A stretch of DNA of 46,071 nt from Candidatus Lachnoclostridium pullistercoris (GTDB taxonomy: Bacteria > Bacillota > Clostridia > Lachnospirales > Lachnospiraceae), in contig DWWL01000037.1 of assembly GCA_019119775.1 (NCBI GenBank), forward strand, positions 1 to 46,071, read 5' to 3'. The notes under the pieces were generated by a model, which did not search any database, was not told the DNA's origin, and saw nothing but the letters and a program-made list of their open reading frames with translations. This document shows positions 8,766 to 16,487 of this stretch, piece after piece; positions within the stretch are counted from its first letter, which is position 1, and each line of letters opens with the position of its first letter. A program made the position numbers and the translations under genes.

Positions 8766-8908
8766 TATTAGTCCTCCTTATAACATGAGATGATTTTAGC
8801 ACAATCAGACAGATTTGGGAAGAGAAAAAAGGGGCAGACGCGCAGGTTTGTGCAGGCAGATGGGCAGGATTGATAATTCATTCACACTTTAATGTATAAA
8901 ATTAAGTA

Positions 8909-8926
8909 CAATCGAAAAAGTGATTG
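8909..8926. promoter_or_regulatory. Candidate LysR operator
   Basis: Inverted repeat CAATC-N8-GATTG in the LysR/transporter intergenic region. Its right arm overlaps the -35 element of the transporter promoter. LysR activators typically bind dyads touching or just upstream of the -35 box, so the position fits. The rest of the 370-bp region is AT-rich near the promoter, and nothing else in it is interpretable. Confidence 0.45.
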
Positions 8927-8952
8927 CAATTAGCAGATAAACCTTTTATAAT
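8924..8952 (+). promoter_or_regulatory. Sigma-A-type promoter of the GltS-like transporter gene
   Basis: TTGCAA (8924-8929), 17-base spacer, TATAAT (8947-8952), directed toward the transporter gene. This leaves a 5' leader of about 175 bases. Confidence 0.7.
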
Positions 8953-9135
8953 CTTAACAAAATTCATTTTTGCTTTACCGAATCATAGCGCCGGCGCGCT
9001 GATGCTTCGACTTGATAAATGCGCGGAAGGCAGGGATCAGGGAAGATCGCCCGGACAGTTTGGCACGGGAAAGCGGGGGCCGTTTTTGACGGCCCGAAAA
9101 ACTCGCAGATGCGAAAGAGAAAAGAGGGAATAGGT

Positions 9136-10335
9136 ATGAGTGAATTTGTTTTGTGGACCCCGTTGTTTTCATTCCTGATCTTTGTGCTGTTCTTTTCCGT
9201 GGGAGACTGGGTCAGCAACCTGACAAAATCAAAGGTTTCCGGTATGCTGATCGCCATGCTGCTGTATCTGATCGGCTTCCAGACCGGCATTATTCCGGCC
9301 AGCTCCATCAATGATACGGGACTGACGGCTCTCGCCAGCAATTTTGCCATCATGCTGATTCTGGTGGGCATGGGTACTATGATCCATATCAAGCAGCTGA
9401 TGGCGCAGTGGAAGACAGTAGTGGTCGCCATAGTAGGTCTGGTGGGCCTGGCGCTCTGCTCCTTTACCATCAGCAGCTGGATCTTTGGCCGTGAGTGGGC
9501 TCTGTGCGCTTCCGCTCCGATTTCCGGAGGAATCATCGCCGGACAGATGACTTCTCAGGCGGCCATGGATGCGGGACGCCCGGATCTGGCTGCGTTCGCT
9601 ATGCTGGTGATCGGCTGTCAGGGATTTGTGGGAATCCCGATCTGCAACTTTTTCGTCCGTAAATACTGCAACGGTATTCTGGCGGGAAAGATTCAGATGG
9701 GAGAAAAGATTACGGTAAAAGAAGATACCAAAAAGAAGAAACTGTTCGATTTCGGCTGGATGGCCGGAGACAACACGATCATGTTTAAAATGGCGATTGT
9801 AGGCTGGCTTGGCTATCTGGTTTCCTGGTTATGCTCCGGGGTTCCGATTCTTTCCAACCTGACCAATGCCAATATCATGTATCTGGTCATGGGTATTATT
9901 TTCTGCGTGCTTGGTTTCCTGCCGGCAAACGCCCATGTGAAAGCGCATATTAACGGTTTCCTGATGCTGGCGGTGCTTTCTGTAGTGCCCGGAAGCCTGG
10001 CGACCTTAAGTCTCCAGGATCTGATCAACATGATCTTCCCGCTGGTGGGAACCCTGATTGTGGGCGCCGCCTTCGTATGTCTGTTCGGCGCCATCGCCGG
10101 CAAGGTGCTGGGCGTTCACTGGACGATCTCCTTTGCCATCGCGATCTGCTGTACCATCGGCTATCCCGGTACTCAGATCATTGTGGATGAGGTGGTCCGC
10201 AGTCTGGACTGCGATGACAAGATGCGGGAAGAGATCTACGAGCACGTACTGCCGCCTATCATTGTGTCAGGATTTACGTCTGTGACGGTGGCGTCTGTGT
10301 TCTTTGCAGGGCTGATTTGCCCGCTGATCTTCTGA
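9136..10335 (+). CDS. GltS-like sodium/organic anion symporter
   Basis: 399 residues, about 10-12 membrane helices, with two glycine-rich inverted halves. The segment CASAPISGGIIAGQMTSQAA and the later ICCTIGYPGTQIIVDEV resemble the paired re-entrant pore loops of ESS-family Na+/glutamate symporters. The substrate could be glutamate or another carboxylate, and cannot be set from sequence. Upstream in-frame codons reach 9019, but AGAGGG sits 8 bases before ATG 9136 and the hydrophobic protein begins there. It is divergent from a LysR gene that probably controls it, and is followed by a strong terminator. Confidence 0.7.
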   Translation: MSEFVLWTPLFSFLIFVLFFSVGDWVSNLTKSKVSGMLIAMLLYLIGFQTGIIPASSINDTGLTALASNFAIMLILVGMGTMIHIKQLMAQWKTVVVAIVGLVGLALCSFTISSWIFGREWALCASAPISGGIIAGQMTSQAAMDAGRPDLAAFAMLVIGCQGFVGIPICNFFVRKYCNGILAGKIQMGEKITVKEDTKKKKLFDFGWMAGDNTIMFKMAIVGWLGYLVSWLCSGVPILSNLTNANIMYLVMGIIFCVLGFLPANAHVKAHINGFLMLAVLSVVPGSLATLSLQDLINMIFPLVGTLIVGAAFVCLFGAIAGKVLGVHWTISFAIAICCTIGYPGTQIIVDEVVRSLDCDDKMREEIYEHVLPPIIVSGFTSVTVASVFFAGLICPLIF

Positions 10336-10390
10336 TCAGGTATTTGAAGTTGATAATATTGACAATCAGAAAATTAATTCGTTCTTGGGA

Positions 10391-10425
10391 AAGAGGCTGC
10401 CGCGCATGGTCGCGGCAGTCTTTTT
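10391..10425 (+). terminator. Rho-independent terminator of the transporter gene
   Basis: CTGCCGCG and CGCGGCAG form a perfect 8-bp stem, extended by G-U pairs, with loop CATGGT and a TCTTTTT tract. Confidence 0.85.
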
Positions 10426-10535
10426 GTATAGCAGGAAACTGCGTTCCCTGTTATATAAAAACGCTCCGCGGGGATCGCACTGCGGCGGAAAGGAAACTGC
10501 CGCTTTCTTGCATGGGGCGCGGCTGGCGGAGCGTT
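10426..10535. repeat. Structured intergenic repeat, copy A
   Basis: It begins immediately at the end of the preceding terminator T-tract. Hairpin 1 pairs GTATAGCAGG (10426-10435) with CCTGTTATAT (10447-10456). A long-range stem pairs AACGCTCCGC (10460-10469) with GCGGAGCGTT (10526-10535). The interior carries GGGGATCGCACTGCGGCGGA, which is identical in copy B at 11976-12098. The right arm can alternatively fold as GCGGA-GCGT-TCCGC (10526-10539). A promoter lies downstream, so this copy is not obviously part of the next gene's mRNA. Confidence 0.75.
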
Positions 10536-10541
10536 CCGCTC

Positions 10542-10570
10542 TTGAAAAATCTCACCCGACCCGTTATACT
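10542..10570 (+). promoter_or_regulatory. Sigma-A-type promoter of the sigma-like gene
   Basis: TTGAAA (10542-10547), 17-base spacer, TATACT (10565-10570). It is 25 bases upstream of the ATG at 10595. Confidence 0.65.
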
Positions 10571-10594
10571 TAGAAAAGCAAAGGAGTGAGAGAT

Positions 10595-11206
10595 ATGCAC
10601 GAAGATTTTTACCAGATGTATCTGGAGGAGCTGGAGGCTGTTCCGGAGGCAGGGCCGGAGGAAGAGGCGGCTCTCCTTGCGCGGCTGGCAGCCGGGGAGG
10701 CGGACGCGGCCGGAAGGCTCATAGAAGGCAACTTAAAAAAGGTCCTGGCCTACGCCAGGGAATATGAGGGGAAAGGACTTCCCATGAACGACCTGGTGCA
10801 GGAGGCCAACATGGCTCTCACCGCTCTGGCGGCGGAGCTTTCCGGCGGCCTGGATGAGGAGCCGGAAAGGAGCGGCGAGTCTGCCGGCGCAGGGCAGAGC
10901 TGGTTTCAGGAAATGCTCTGCCGCCGCGTGCGGGACAGCATTGAGGCGGCTCTGGCAGAGCAGGAGCGGGAGGCACAGATCGAGGAAAATGTGACCGCCA
11001 GGGTCAATGTGCTGCAGGAGGTCTCCCGGGTGATGGCAGGCGAACTGGGCCGTGAAGCCACAGTGGACGAGCTGGCCGAGAAGATGAAGATGACGGCGGA
11101 GGAGATCCGGGACATTATGAAAGTGACTCTGGACGCGGTCAATGTGGAGACAGCGGCAAAGATGAACCTGGACGGGGCGGACATCCCGGATCAGGAGGAA
11201 GAATAG
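10595..11206 (+). CDS. Sigma-70 domain protein lacking region 4
   Basis: 203 residues. A region-1.2/2-like segment covers about 1-75 (RLIEGNLKKVLAYAREYEGK followed by GLPMNDLVQEANMAL, the core-polymerase-binding helix signature). A variable Glu-rich stretch follows, then a region-3-like helix-turn-helix (ELGREATVDELAEKMKMTAE, about 146-165). The protein ends in an acidic tail, with no region 4 for -35 recognition. It may be a truncated or anti-competitor sigma, or a non-transcriptional relative. ATG 10595 is preferred over the in-frame GTG at 10586, because AAGGAG (10581-10586) is the ribosome site and overlaps that GTG. The histidine phosphatase gene follows 13 bases later and is probably co-transcribed. 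Confidence 0.7.
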   Translation: MHEDFYQMYLEELEAVPEAGPEEEAALLARLAAGEADAAGRLIEGNLKKVLAYAREYEGKGLPMNDLVQEANMALTALAAELSGGLDEEPERSGESAGAGQSWFQEMLCRRVRDSIEAALAEQEREAQIEENVTARVNVLQEVSRVMAGELGREATVDELAEKMKMTAEEIRDIMKVTLDAVNVETAAKMNLDGADIPDQEEE

Positions 11207-11219
11207 CAGAGGAAGAAAG

Positions 11220-11870
11220 ATGAGATTATATCTGATACGCCATGGCCAGACAGACTGGAACGTGGCAGGAAAGATCCAGGGATGCCATGACATTCCTTTA
11301 AATGAGACAGGCAAGAAGCAGGCCCAGTACCTGGCGGAGGGCATGAAGAAACGCCCGGTGACCCATGTGTACTCCAGCCCCCAGATCCGGGCCCTGGAGA
11401 CGGCGAGGGCCATCGCTGCCAGTCAGGGAGTGGAGGTGACGGCCATTCCCGGGCTGCGGGAAGTGGAGTTCGGCGACTGGGAGGGAATGACCTGGGGAGA
11501 GATCAAAGAACGGGATCCGGAGCGATATGCCAGATGGGTGGAGACTCCGGCTGAGGTCACGCCCCCGGGAGGAGAGTCCAGGGCGCAGATCTACGAGCGG
11601 ATCGGCGACGCGGTCAGCACTATTATAAAGGAAGCGAAAGGAGACGTGGCGGTGGTGTCCCACGGGGCAGCTTTAGTCTACGCAGTCTCCTACATGTTCC
11701 GCAATGAGGTGGGGCCCCACGACGAGATCATTGTGAAAAATGTGAGCATCACCACGGTGGAGTACGACCGGGAGACGGGACATTTCCGCATGATCCAGGA
11801 AAATGACTTAAGCCATCTGCCGCCGGAGGTGAGAGGACGGGGATCCGAATCTCCCAGCCCTACCTTTTGA
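11220..11870 (+). CDS. Histidine phosphatase superfamily protein (phosphoglycerate mutase-like)
   Basis: 216 residues, with the phosphohistidine motif LIRHGQTDWN (His8) at the N-terminus. The other pocket residues are in SSPQIRALETA (Arg), EVEFGDWEG (Glu) and VVSHGAAL (second His). Members are phosphatases of sugar phosphates, nucleotides or alpha-ribazole phosphate (CobC). The cobalamin genes lie about 7 kb away, so a CobC role is possible but not shown. It is probably co-transcribed with the sigma-like gene upstream. Confidence 0.85.
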   Translation: MRLYLIRHGQTDWNVAGKIQGCHDIPLNETGKKQAQYLAEGMKKRPVTHVYSSPQIRALETARAIAASQGVEVTAIPGLREVEFGDWEGMTWGEIKERDPERYARWVETPAEVTPPGGESRAQIYERIGDAVSTIIKEAKGDVAVVSHGAALVYAVSYMFRNEVGPHDEIIVKNVSITTVEYDRETGHFRMIQENDLSHLPPEVRGRGSESPSPTF

Positions 11871-11906
11871 TTAATTTAGCTAATTTATATAATAAGATAT
11901 ATTAAT

Positions 11907-11936
11907 TTTACTTATTATGAGCCGGCGTGCTATGAT
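11907..11936 (+). promoter_or_regulatory. Possible promoter upstream of purL
   Basis: TTTACT (11907-11912), 18-base spacer, TATGAT (11931-11936), in the AT-rich gap after the phosphatase gene. Transcription would start inside the terminator hairpin at 11941-11975, giving a purL leader of about 230 bases that carries the structured repeat. This is suggestive only. Confidence 0.35.
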
Positions 11937-11940
11937 ATGG

Positions 11941-11975
11941 GCAGATGATGAGAATCGTTTCATCTGCCTTTTTTT
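11941..11975 (+). terminator. Rho-independent terminator after the phosphatase gene
   Basis: GCAGATGA (11941-11948) and TCATCTGC (11960-11967) form a perfect 8-bp stem followed by C and seven T. It could end the sigma-like/phosphatase transcript, or act as an early attenuator for purL. Confidence 0.8.
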
Positions 11976-12102
11976 GTTTAACAGGAAACTATGTTCCCTG
12001 TTAAACAAAAATGCTCCGCGGGGATCGCACTGCGGCGGAAAGGAAAATGTCGCTTTCGCGACCCGCCGCAGGCGGAGAATCCTGCGGAGCAGGATTCTTT
12101 TT
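11976..12102. repeat. Structured intergenic repeat, copy B, upstream of purL
   Basis: Hairpin 1 pairs GTTTAACAGG (11976-11985) perfectly with CCTGTTAAAC (11997-12006). A long-range stem pairs TGCTCCGC (12012-12019) with GCGGAGCA (12084-12091). That right arm also lies inside a terminator-like hairpin AATCCTGC-GGA-GCAGGATT (12078-12096) followed by CTTTTT, so the two folds exclude each other. Compared with copy A, stem positions differ in a compensatory way (C-G to T-A in the long stem, A-T to T-A in hairpin 1). With the terminator at 11941 this fills most of the 300-base gap before purL. A further TTTAACAGGAAACAG (about 12104-12118) repeats the start of the element. Confidence 0.7.
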
Positions 12103-12173
12103 ATTTAACAGGAAACAGAAGGAAAGCCTGCCGGGCCGGCGGGCCGGATGTTCAACAAGACAGGAGGAACCCA

Positions 12174-15100
12174 ATGAGCGTAAAGCGGGTATATGTGGAG
12201 AAAAAGCCGGAGTATGCCGTAAAGGCGAAGGAGCTTCGGGAGGAAATTGAAAATTATCTTGGTATCAGCACAGTGACGGGAGTGCGGGTGCTGATCCGCT
12301 ACGATATGGAAAATCTTTCGGACGAAGTGTATCAGGCGTCTTTAGGAACCATTTTCTCTGAGCCGCCGGTGGATGACTGCTATGAGACGGTTTTCCCGAA
12401 AAATGAGGGAGATACGGTGTTTTCAGTGGAGTATCTGCCGGGACAGTTTGATCAGAGAGCTGACTCCGCAGAGCAGTGCGTCAAGCTGCTGAACGAGAAT
12501 GAGGAGCCGGTGATCCGCACCGCCACCACCTATGTGATCTCCGGCGAGCTGACTGCCGAGCAGACGGCTGCCATCAAATCCTTCTGCATCAATCCGGTGG
12601 ATTCCGGGGAGGCATCTGAGGAGATTCCCGCCACGCTGGTGACGGAATTTGAGACGCCGGAGGACGTAAAGATCCTGGACGGATTCTGCGCCCTGGGAAA
12701 GGAAGAGCTGGAGGAGCTCTACCGTTCCTTTAACCTGGCCATGACCTTTAAGGATTTTGAACATATCCAGAACTACTATATCAGAGAAGAAAAGCGGGAT
12801 CCGTCGGTGACGGAGATCCGCGTGCTGGATACCTACTGGTCGGATCACTGCCGCCACACCACCTTCTCCACAGAGTTAAAATCCGTTTCTTTTACGGACG
12901 GAGACTACAGAAAGCCCATCGAGGACACGTACCGCCAGTATCTGGCGGACCGGGAGGAAGTGTACCAGGGCCGTTCAGATAAATATGTGTGCCTGATGGA
13001 CTTAGCCCTCATGGCCATGAAGAAACTGAGAGCAGAGGGAAAACTTCAGGATATGGAGGTGTCCGAGGAGATCAACGCCTGCAGCATTGTGGTGCCGGTG
13101 GAGATCGACGGCGTCACAGAAGAATGGCTGATCAACTTTAAAAATGAAACCCACAACCATCCCACGGAGATCGAGCCTTTCGGCGGGGCGGCCACCTGTC
13201 TGGGCGGAGCCATCAGAGATCCGCTTTCCGGAAGAACCTACGTTTACCAGGCTATGCGTGTGACGGGCGCGGCGGATCCCACCAGACCCCTTTCTGAGAC
13301 GTTAAAAGGCAAGCTGCCGCAGAAAAAGCTGGTGACGGGAGCGGCCCACGGATACAGCTCCTACGGCAACCAGATCGGCCTGGCCACCGGGTATGTGAAG
13401 GAGATCTACCACCCGGGCTATGCGGCGAAGAGAATGGAGATCGGCGCGGTGATGGGAGCAGCTCCCAGAAAGAACGTGATCCGGGAAAGTTCTGATCCGG
13501 GTGATGTGATCATTCTTCTGGGCGGCCGTACCGGACGGGACGGCATCGGCGGCGCCACCGGCTCCTCCAAAGTGCACACAGAGGAGTCCATCAAGGTCTG
13601 CGGCGCTGAGGTGCAGAAGGGAAATGCCCCCACGGAGCGCAAGATCCAGAGAATGTTCCGCCGGCCGGAGGTGAGCCGCATTATTAAGAAGTGCAACGAC
13701 TTCGGAGCGGGCGGAGTGTCTGTGGCCATCGGAGAGCTGGCTCCCGGACTGGTGATCGATCTGGACAGAGTTCCCAAAAAATACGCCGGTCTGGACGGCA
13801 CGGAGATCGCCATCTCCGAGTCCCAGGAGCGCATGGCCGTGGTGGTGGATCCGAAGGATGTGGACCGTTTCCTGGCCTACGCCGAGGAGGAAAACCTGGA
13901 GGCAGTGACTGTGGCTGAGGTGACGAAGGAGCCCCGTCTGGTGATGAACTGGAGAGGAACCACCATCGTGAATATCAGCCGTGCATTTCTGGACACCAAC
14001 GGCGCCCACCAGGAGGCGGACGTGAAGCTTCTGGTGCCCGGCCGGGAAGGAAACCCGTTTGAGAGAAAAGACGTGGATGACGTGAGAAAGACCTGGCTGA
14101 ACCTGCTGGCTTCCCTCAACGTCTGCTCCCAGAAGGGCCTGGTGGAAATGTTTGACGGCTCCATCGGCGCAGGAAGCGTTTACATGCCCTACGGCGGAAA
14201 ATATCAGCTGACGGAGACGCAGTCCATGGTGGCGAAGCTGCCGGTATTGAAGGGCCGCACCGACACGGTCACAATGATGAGCTACGGCTTTGATCCCTAT
14301 CTCTCCAGCTGGAGCCCCTATCACGGAGCAGTCTACGCGGTGGTGTCCTCCATCGCCAAGATCGTGGCCGCGGGAGGAGATTACTCAAAGATCCGCTTTA
14401 CGTTCCAGGAGTATTTCCGCCGCATGAGCGAGGACCCGGAGCGCTGGAGCCAGCCTTTTGCCGCTCTTTTAGGCGCTTACGCGGCTCAGATGGGCTTCGG
14501 TCTGCCCTCCATCGGAGGCAAGGACAGCATGTCCGGAACGTTCAACGATGAGGAGCACGGAGAAATCAATGTGCCGCCCACCCTGGTTTCCTTTGCGGTG
14601 GATGTGGCCAGCCAGAAAGACATCATCACTCCGGAGTTTAAGCGTCCGGGCAGCAAGATCGTGCTCTTCTCCATTGAGAAGGATGAGTATGACCTGCCGG
14701 TTTACGGACGGATCATGGAAGGATACAGCAGGCTGCATGAGGACATCAAGGCAGGCCGGATCATTTCCGCCTACGCGGTGGAACGCCACGGAATGGCGGA
14801 GGCAGTGAGCAAGATGGCCTTCGGCAACAAGCTGGGCGTAAAGATTGAGCACAATGTGGATCCCAGGGACTTCTTCGCTCCCGGCTGGGGCAGCCTGATC
14901 TGCGAGGTGCCCGATGGAAAGGTGGGTGAGCTGTCCATCACTTACACAGTGATCGGCGAGGTGACGGACCGGGGAGTGCTGGAGTACGGAAACGTATCCA
15001 TCTCCATGGACGAGGCGCTGGATGCCTGGATGAACACCCTGGAGAAGGTGTTCCCCACCCGCTCCGGCGTGAAGGAGGAGAAAGTGGAGAGCAGCCTCTA

Positions 15101-15938
15101 CCGGGCAGACTCTGTCGCTGTGTGCAGCCACAGGCTGGGACAGCCCACAGTTTTCATCCCCGTGTTCCCCGGCACCAACTGCGAGTACGACAGCACGAAA
15201 GCCTTTGAGCGGGCAGGGGCAAAAGTGGTGACAAAGGTGTTTAAGAACCTGACGCCCGCCTATATCCGGGAGTCGGTAAATGCGTACCGGGATGAGATCG
15301 CGAAGGCACAGATCGTCATGTTCCCCGGCGGTTTCTCCGCAGGAGATGAGCCGGACGGATCGGCCAAATTCTTCGCCACCGTATTCCGCAATCCGCTGAT
15401 CCGGGAAGAGATCGAGAAGCTGTTAAAAGACAGGGACGGCCTGATGTTAGGCATCTGCAACGGTTTCCAGGCGCTGATCAAGCTGGGCCTGGTGCCGGAG
15501 GGGACCATCACAGAGCAGAAGGCGGACAGCCCCACGCTGACCATGAATTCCATCGGACGCCATGTGTCCAAGATGGTTTACACCAAGGTGGTGTCCAACA
15601 AGTCTCCGTGGCTGGCGGGAGCAGAGCTGGGCGGAGTGTACTGCAGCCCGGCGTCCCACGGCGAGGGCCGGTTTGTGGCGGACGCTGCCTGGTTAAAGAA
15701 GCTGTTTGAGAACGGACAGGTGGCGACCCAGTACGTGGACGGAGAGGGAAATCCCACCATGGACGAGTACTGGAACCCCAACGGCTCCTACATGGCGATT
15801 GAGGGAATCACCAGCCCCGACGGACGGATCTTCGGCAAGATGGCTCACGCAGAGCGCCGGGGCGAGGCTGTGGCCATGAATATTTACGGAGAGCAGGATC
15901 TGAAGCTGTTTGAGAGCGGTGTAAAATACTTCCTGTGA
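12174..15938 (+). CDS. purL: Phosphoribosylformylglycinamidine synthase, single-chain (PurL with glutaminase)
   Basis: 1254 residues, the full length of fused PurLQ. It catalyses FGAR + glutamine + ATP to FGAM in purine synthesis. The first 150 residues are the PurS-like N-domain. The synthetase core shows YWSDHCRHTTF, FKNETHNHPTEIEPFGGA, GGRTGRDGIGGATGSS and the second half IGGKDSMSG. The C-terminal class-I glutaminase begins at about 990 (PTVFIPVFPGTNCEYDS) and has the catalytic Cys1095 in GICNGFQAL. The start is ATG 12174 with AGGAGG at 12162-12167. No other pur gene is nearby. The leader holds the structured repeat and terminator-like hairpins. Confidence 0.97.
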   Translation: MSVKRVYVEKKPEYAVKAKELREEIENYLGISTVTGVRVLIRYDMENLSDEVYQASLGTIFSEPPVDDCYETVFPKNEGDTVFSVEYLPGQFDQRADSAEQCVKLLNENEEPVIRTATTYVISGELTAEQTAAIKSFCINPVDSGEASEEIPATLVTEFETPEDVKILDGFCALGKEELEELYRSFNLAMTFKDFEHIQNYYIREEKRDPSVTEIRVLDTYWSDHCRHTTFSTELKSVSFTDGDYRKPIEDTYRQYLADREEVYQGRSDKYVCLMDLALMAMKKLRAEGKLQDMEVSEEINACSIVVPVEIDGVTEEWLINFKNETHNHPTEIEPFGGAATCLGGAIRDPLSGRTYVYQAMRVTGAADPTRPLSETLKGKLPQKKLVTGAAHGYSSYGNQIGLATGYVKEIYHPGYAAKRMEIGAVMGAAPRKNVIRESSDPGDVIILLGGRTGRDGIGGATGSSKVHTEESIKVCGAEVQKGNAPTERKIQRMFRRPEVSRIIKKCNDFGAGGVSVAIGELAPGLVIDLDRVPKKYAGLDGTEIAISESQERMAVVVDPKDVDRFLAYAEEENLEAVTVAEVTKEPRLVMNWRGTTIVNISRAFLDTNGAHQEADVKLLVPGREGNPFERKDVDDVRKTWLNLLASLNVCSQKGLVEMFDGSIGAGSVYMPYGGKYQLTETQSMVAKLPVLKGRTDTVTMMSYGFDPYLSSWSPYHGAVYAVVSSIAKIVAAGGDYSKIRFTFQEYFRRMSEDPERWSQPFAALLGAYAAQMGFGLPSIGGKDSMSGTFNDEEHGEINVPPTLVSFAVDVASQKDIITPEFKRPGSKIVLFSIEKDEYDLPVYGRIMEGYSRLHEDIKAGRIISAYAVERHGMAEAVSKMAFGNKLGVKIEHNVDPRDFFAPGWGSLICEVPDGKVGELSITYTVIGEVTDRGVLEYGNVSISMDEALDAWMNTLEKVFPTRSGVKEEKVESSLYRADSVAVCSHRLGQPTVFIPVFPGTNCEYDSTKAFERAGAKVVTKVFKNLTPAYIRESVNAYRDEIAKAQIVMFPGGFSAGDEPDGSAKFFATVFRNPLIREEIEKLLKDRDGLMLGICNGFQALIKLGLVPEGTITEQKADSPTLTMNSIGRHVSKMVYTKVVSNKSPWLAGAELGGVYCSPASHGEGRFVADAAWLKKLFENGQVATQYVDGEGNPTMDEYWNPNGSYMAIEGITSPDGRIFGKMAHAERRGEAVAMNIYGEQDLKLFESGVKYFL

Positions 15939-16004
15939 TCAGAATAAATTTCCATAGAAATAGAAAATGACAGAGGGCGCTGCCTGGGCGGCGCCCCGGA
16001 AAAA

Positions 16005-16037
16005 TGCGGCTGGAGAGAGCACCGGCCGCGTTTTTTT
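16005..16037 (+). terminator. Rho-independent terminator of purL
   Basis: GCGGCTGG (16006-16013) pairs with CCGGCCGC (16022-16029, one G-U pair) and is followed by seven T. The sequence right after the T-tract, GTTTGACAGAAAATTTCATTCC, is a degraded form of the opening of the structured repeats at 10426 and 11976. Confidence 0.8.
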
Positions 16038-16074
16038 GTTTGACAGAAAATTTCATTCCTCTCCCACATACCTA

Positions 16075-16112
16075 TTGACGGATATAATATTATATGGTAT
16101 ATAATATTATAT
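16075..16112 (+). promoter_or_regulatory. PadR promoter with tandem palindromic operators
   Basis: TTGACG (16075-16080), 17 bases, TATATA (16098-16103). Two identical 14-bp palindromes ATATAATATTATAT at 16082-16095 and 16099-16112 (17-bp period) cover the spacer and the -10 box, with a degenerate third copy near 16129-16139. PadR regulators commonly bind such AT-rich dyads in their own promoters, so autorepression is likely. Confidence 0.7.
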
Positions 16113-16169
16113 CAGGATATTATACGACATATAATATTCGCTTTCAAATAATATCAGGAGGTGCGTCGC

Positions 16170-16487
16170 ATGGTATTTAACACAGGCGCCGCCCTGCTGG
16201 ACGCCATCGTTCTGGCGGTAGTGTCCAGGGAGCGGGAAGGAACCTACGGGTACAAGATTACCCAGGACGTGAGAGAAGCCATTGATATCTCCGAGTCTAC
16301 CCTGTATCCGGTTCTCCGCAGACTTCAGAAGGAAGAATGTCTGGAGGTCTATGACATGGCGATCGACGGGAGGAACCGAAGGTATTATAAGATCACAGAG
16401 AAGGGGAGAGCACAGCTGAACCTGTATCAGGGGGAATGGATGATCTACTCAAAAAAGATTACTGGAATTTTGGAGGTGGCCGTCTGA
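16170..16487 (+). CDS. PadR-family transcriptional regulator
   Basis: 105 residues of winged helix. It has the PadR signature YGYKITQDVREAIDISESTL and YPVLRRLQKEECLEVYDMAI, then the wing RNRRYYKITEKGRAQL. The DNA-binding domain makes up nearly the whole protein, and a short C-terminal helix dimerises. ATG 16170 is chosen over the in-frame GTG at 16161 because AGGAGG (16156-16161) is 8 bases before it. It is the first gene of an operon with DUF1700, DUF4097 and PspC proteins, a common Firmicute envelope-stress type arrangement. Its stop overlaps the next start (TGATGA). Confidence 0.93.
   Translation: MVFNTGAALLDAIVLAVVSREREGTYGYKITQDVREAIDISESTLYPVLRRLQKEECLEVYDMAIDGRNRRYYKITEKGRAQLNLYQGEWMIYSKKITGILEVAV

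Noticed and set aside
13302..14324. A 340-codon minus-strand open frame inside purL
   Set aside because: It mirrors the purL codon pattern, is His/Leu-rich as typical of antisense translation, and purL motifs are intact throughout.
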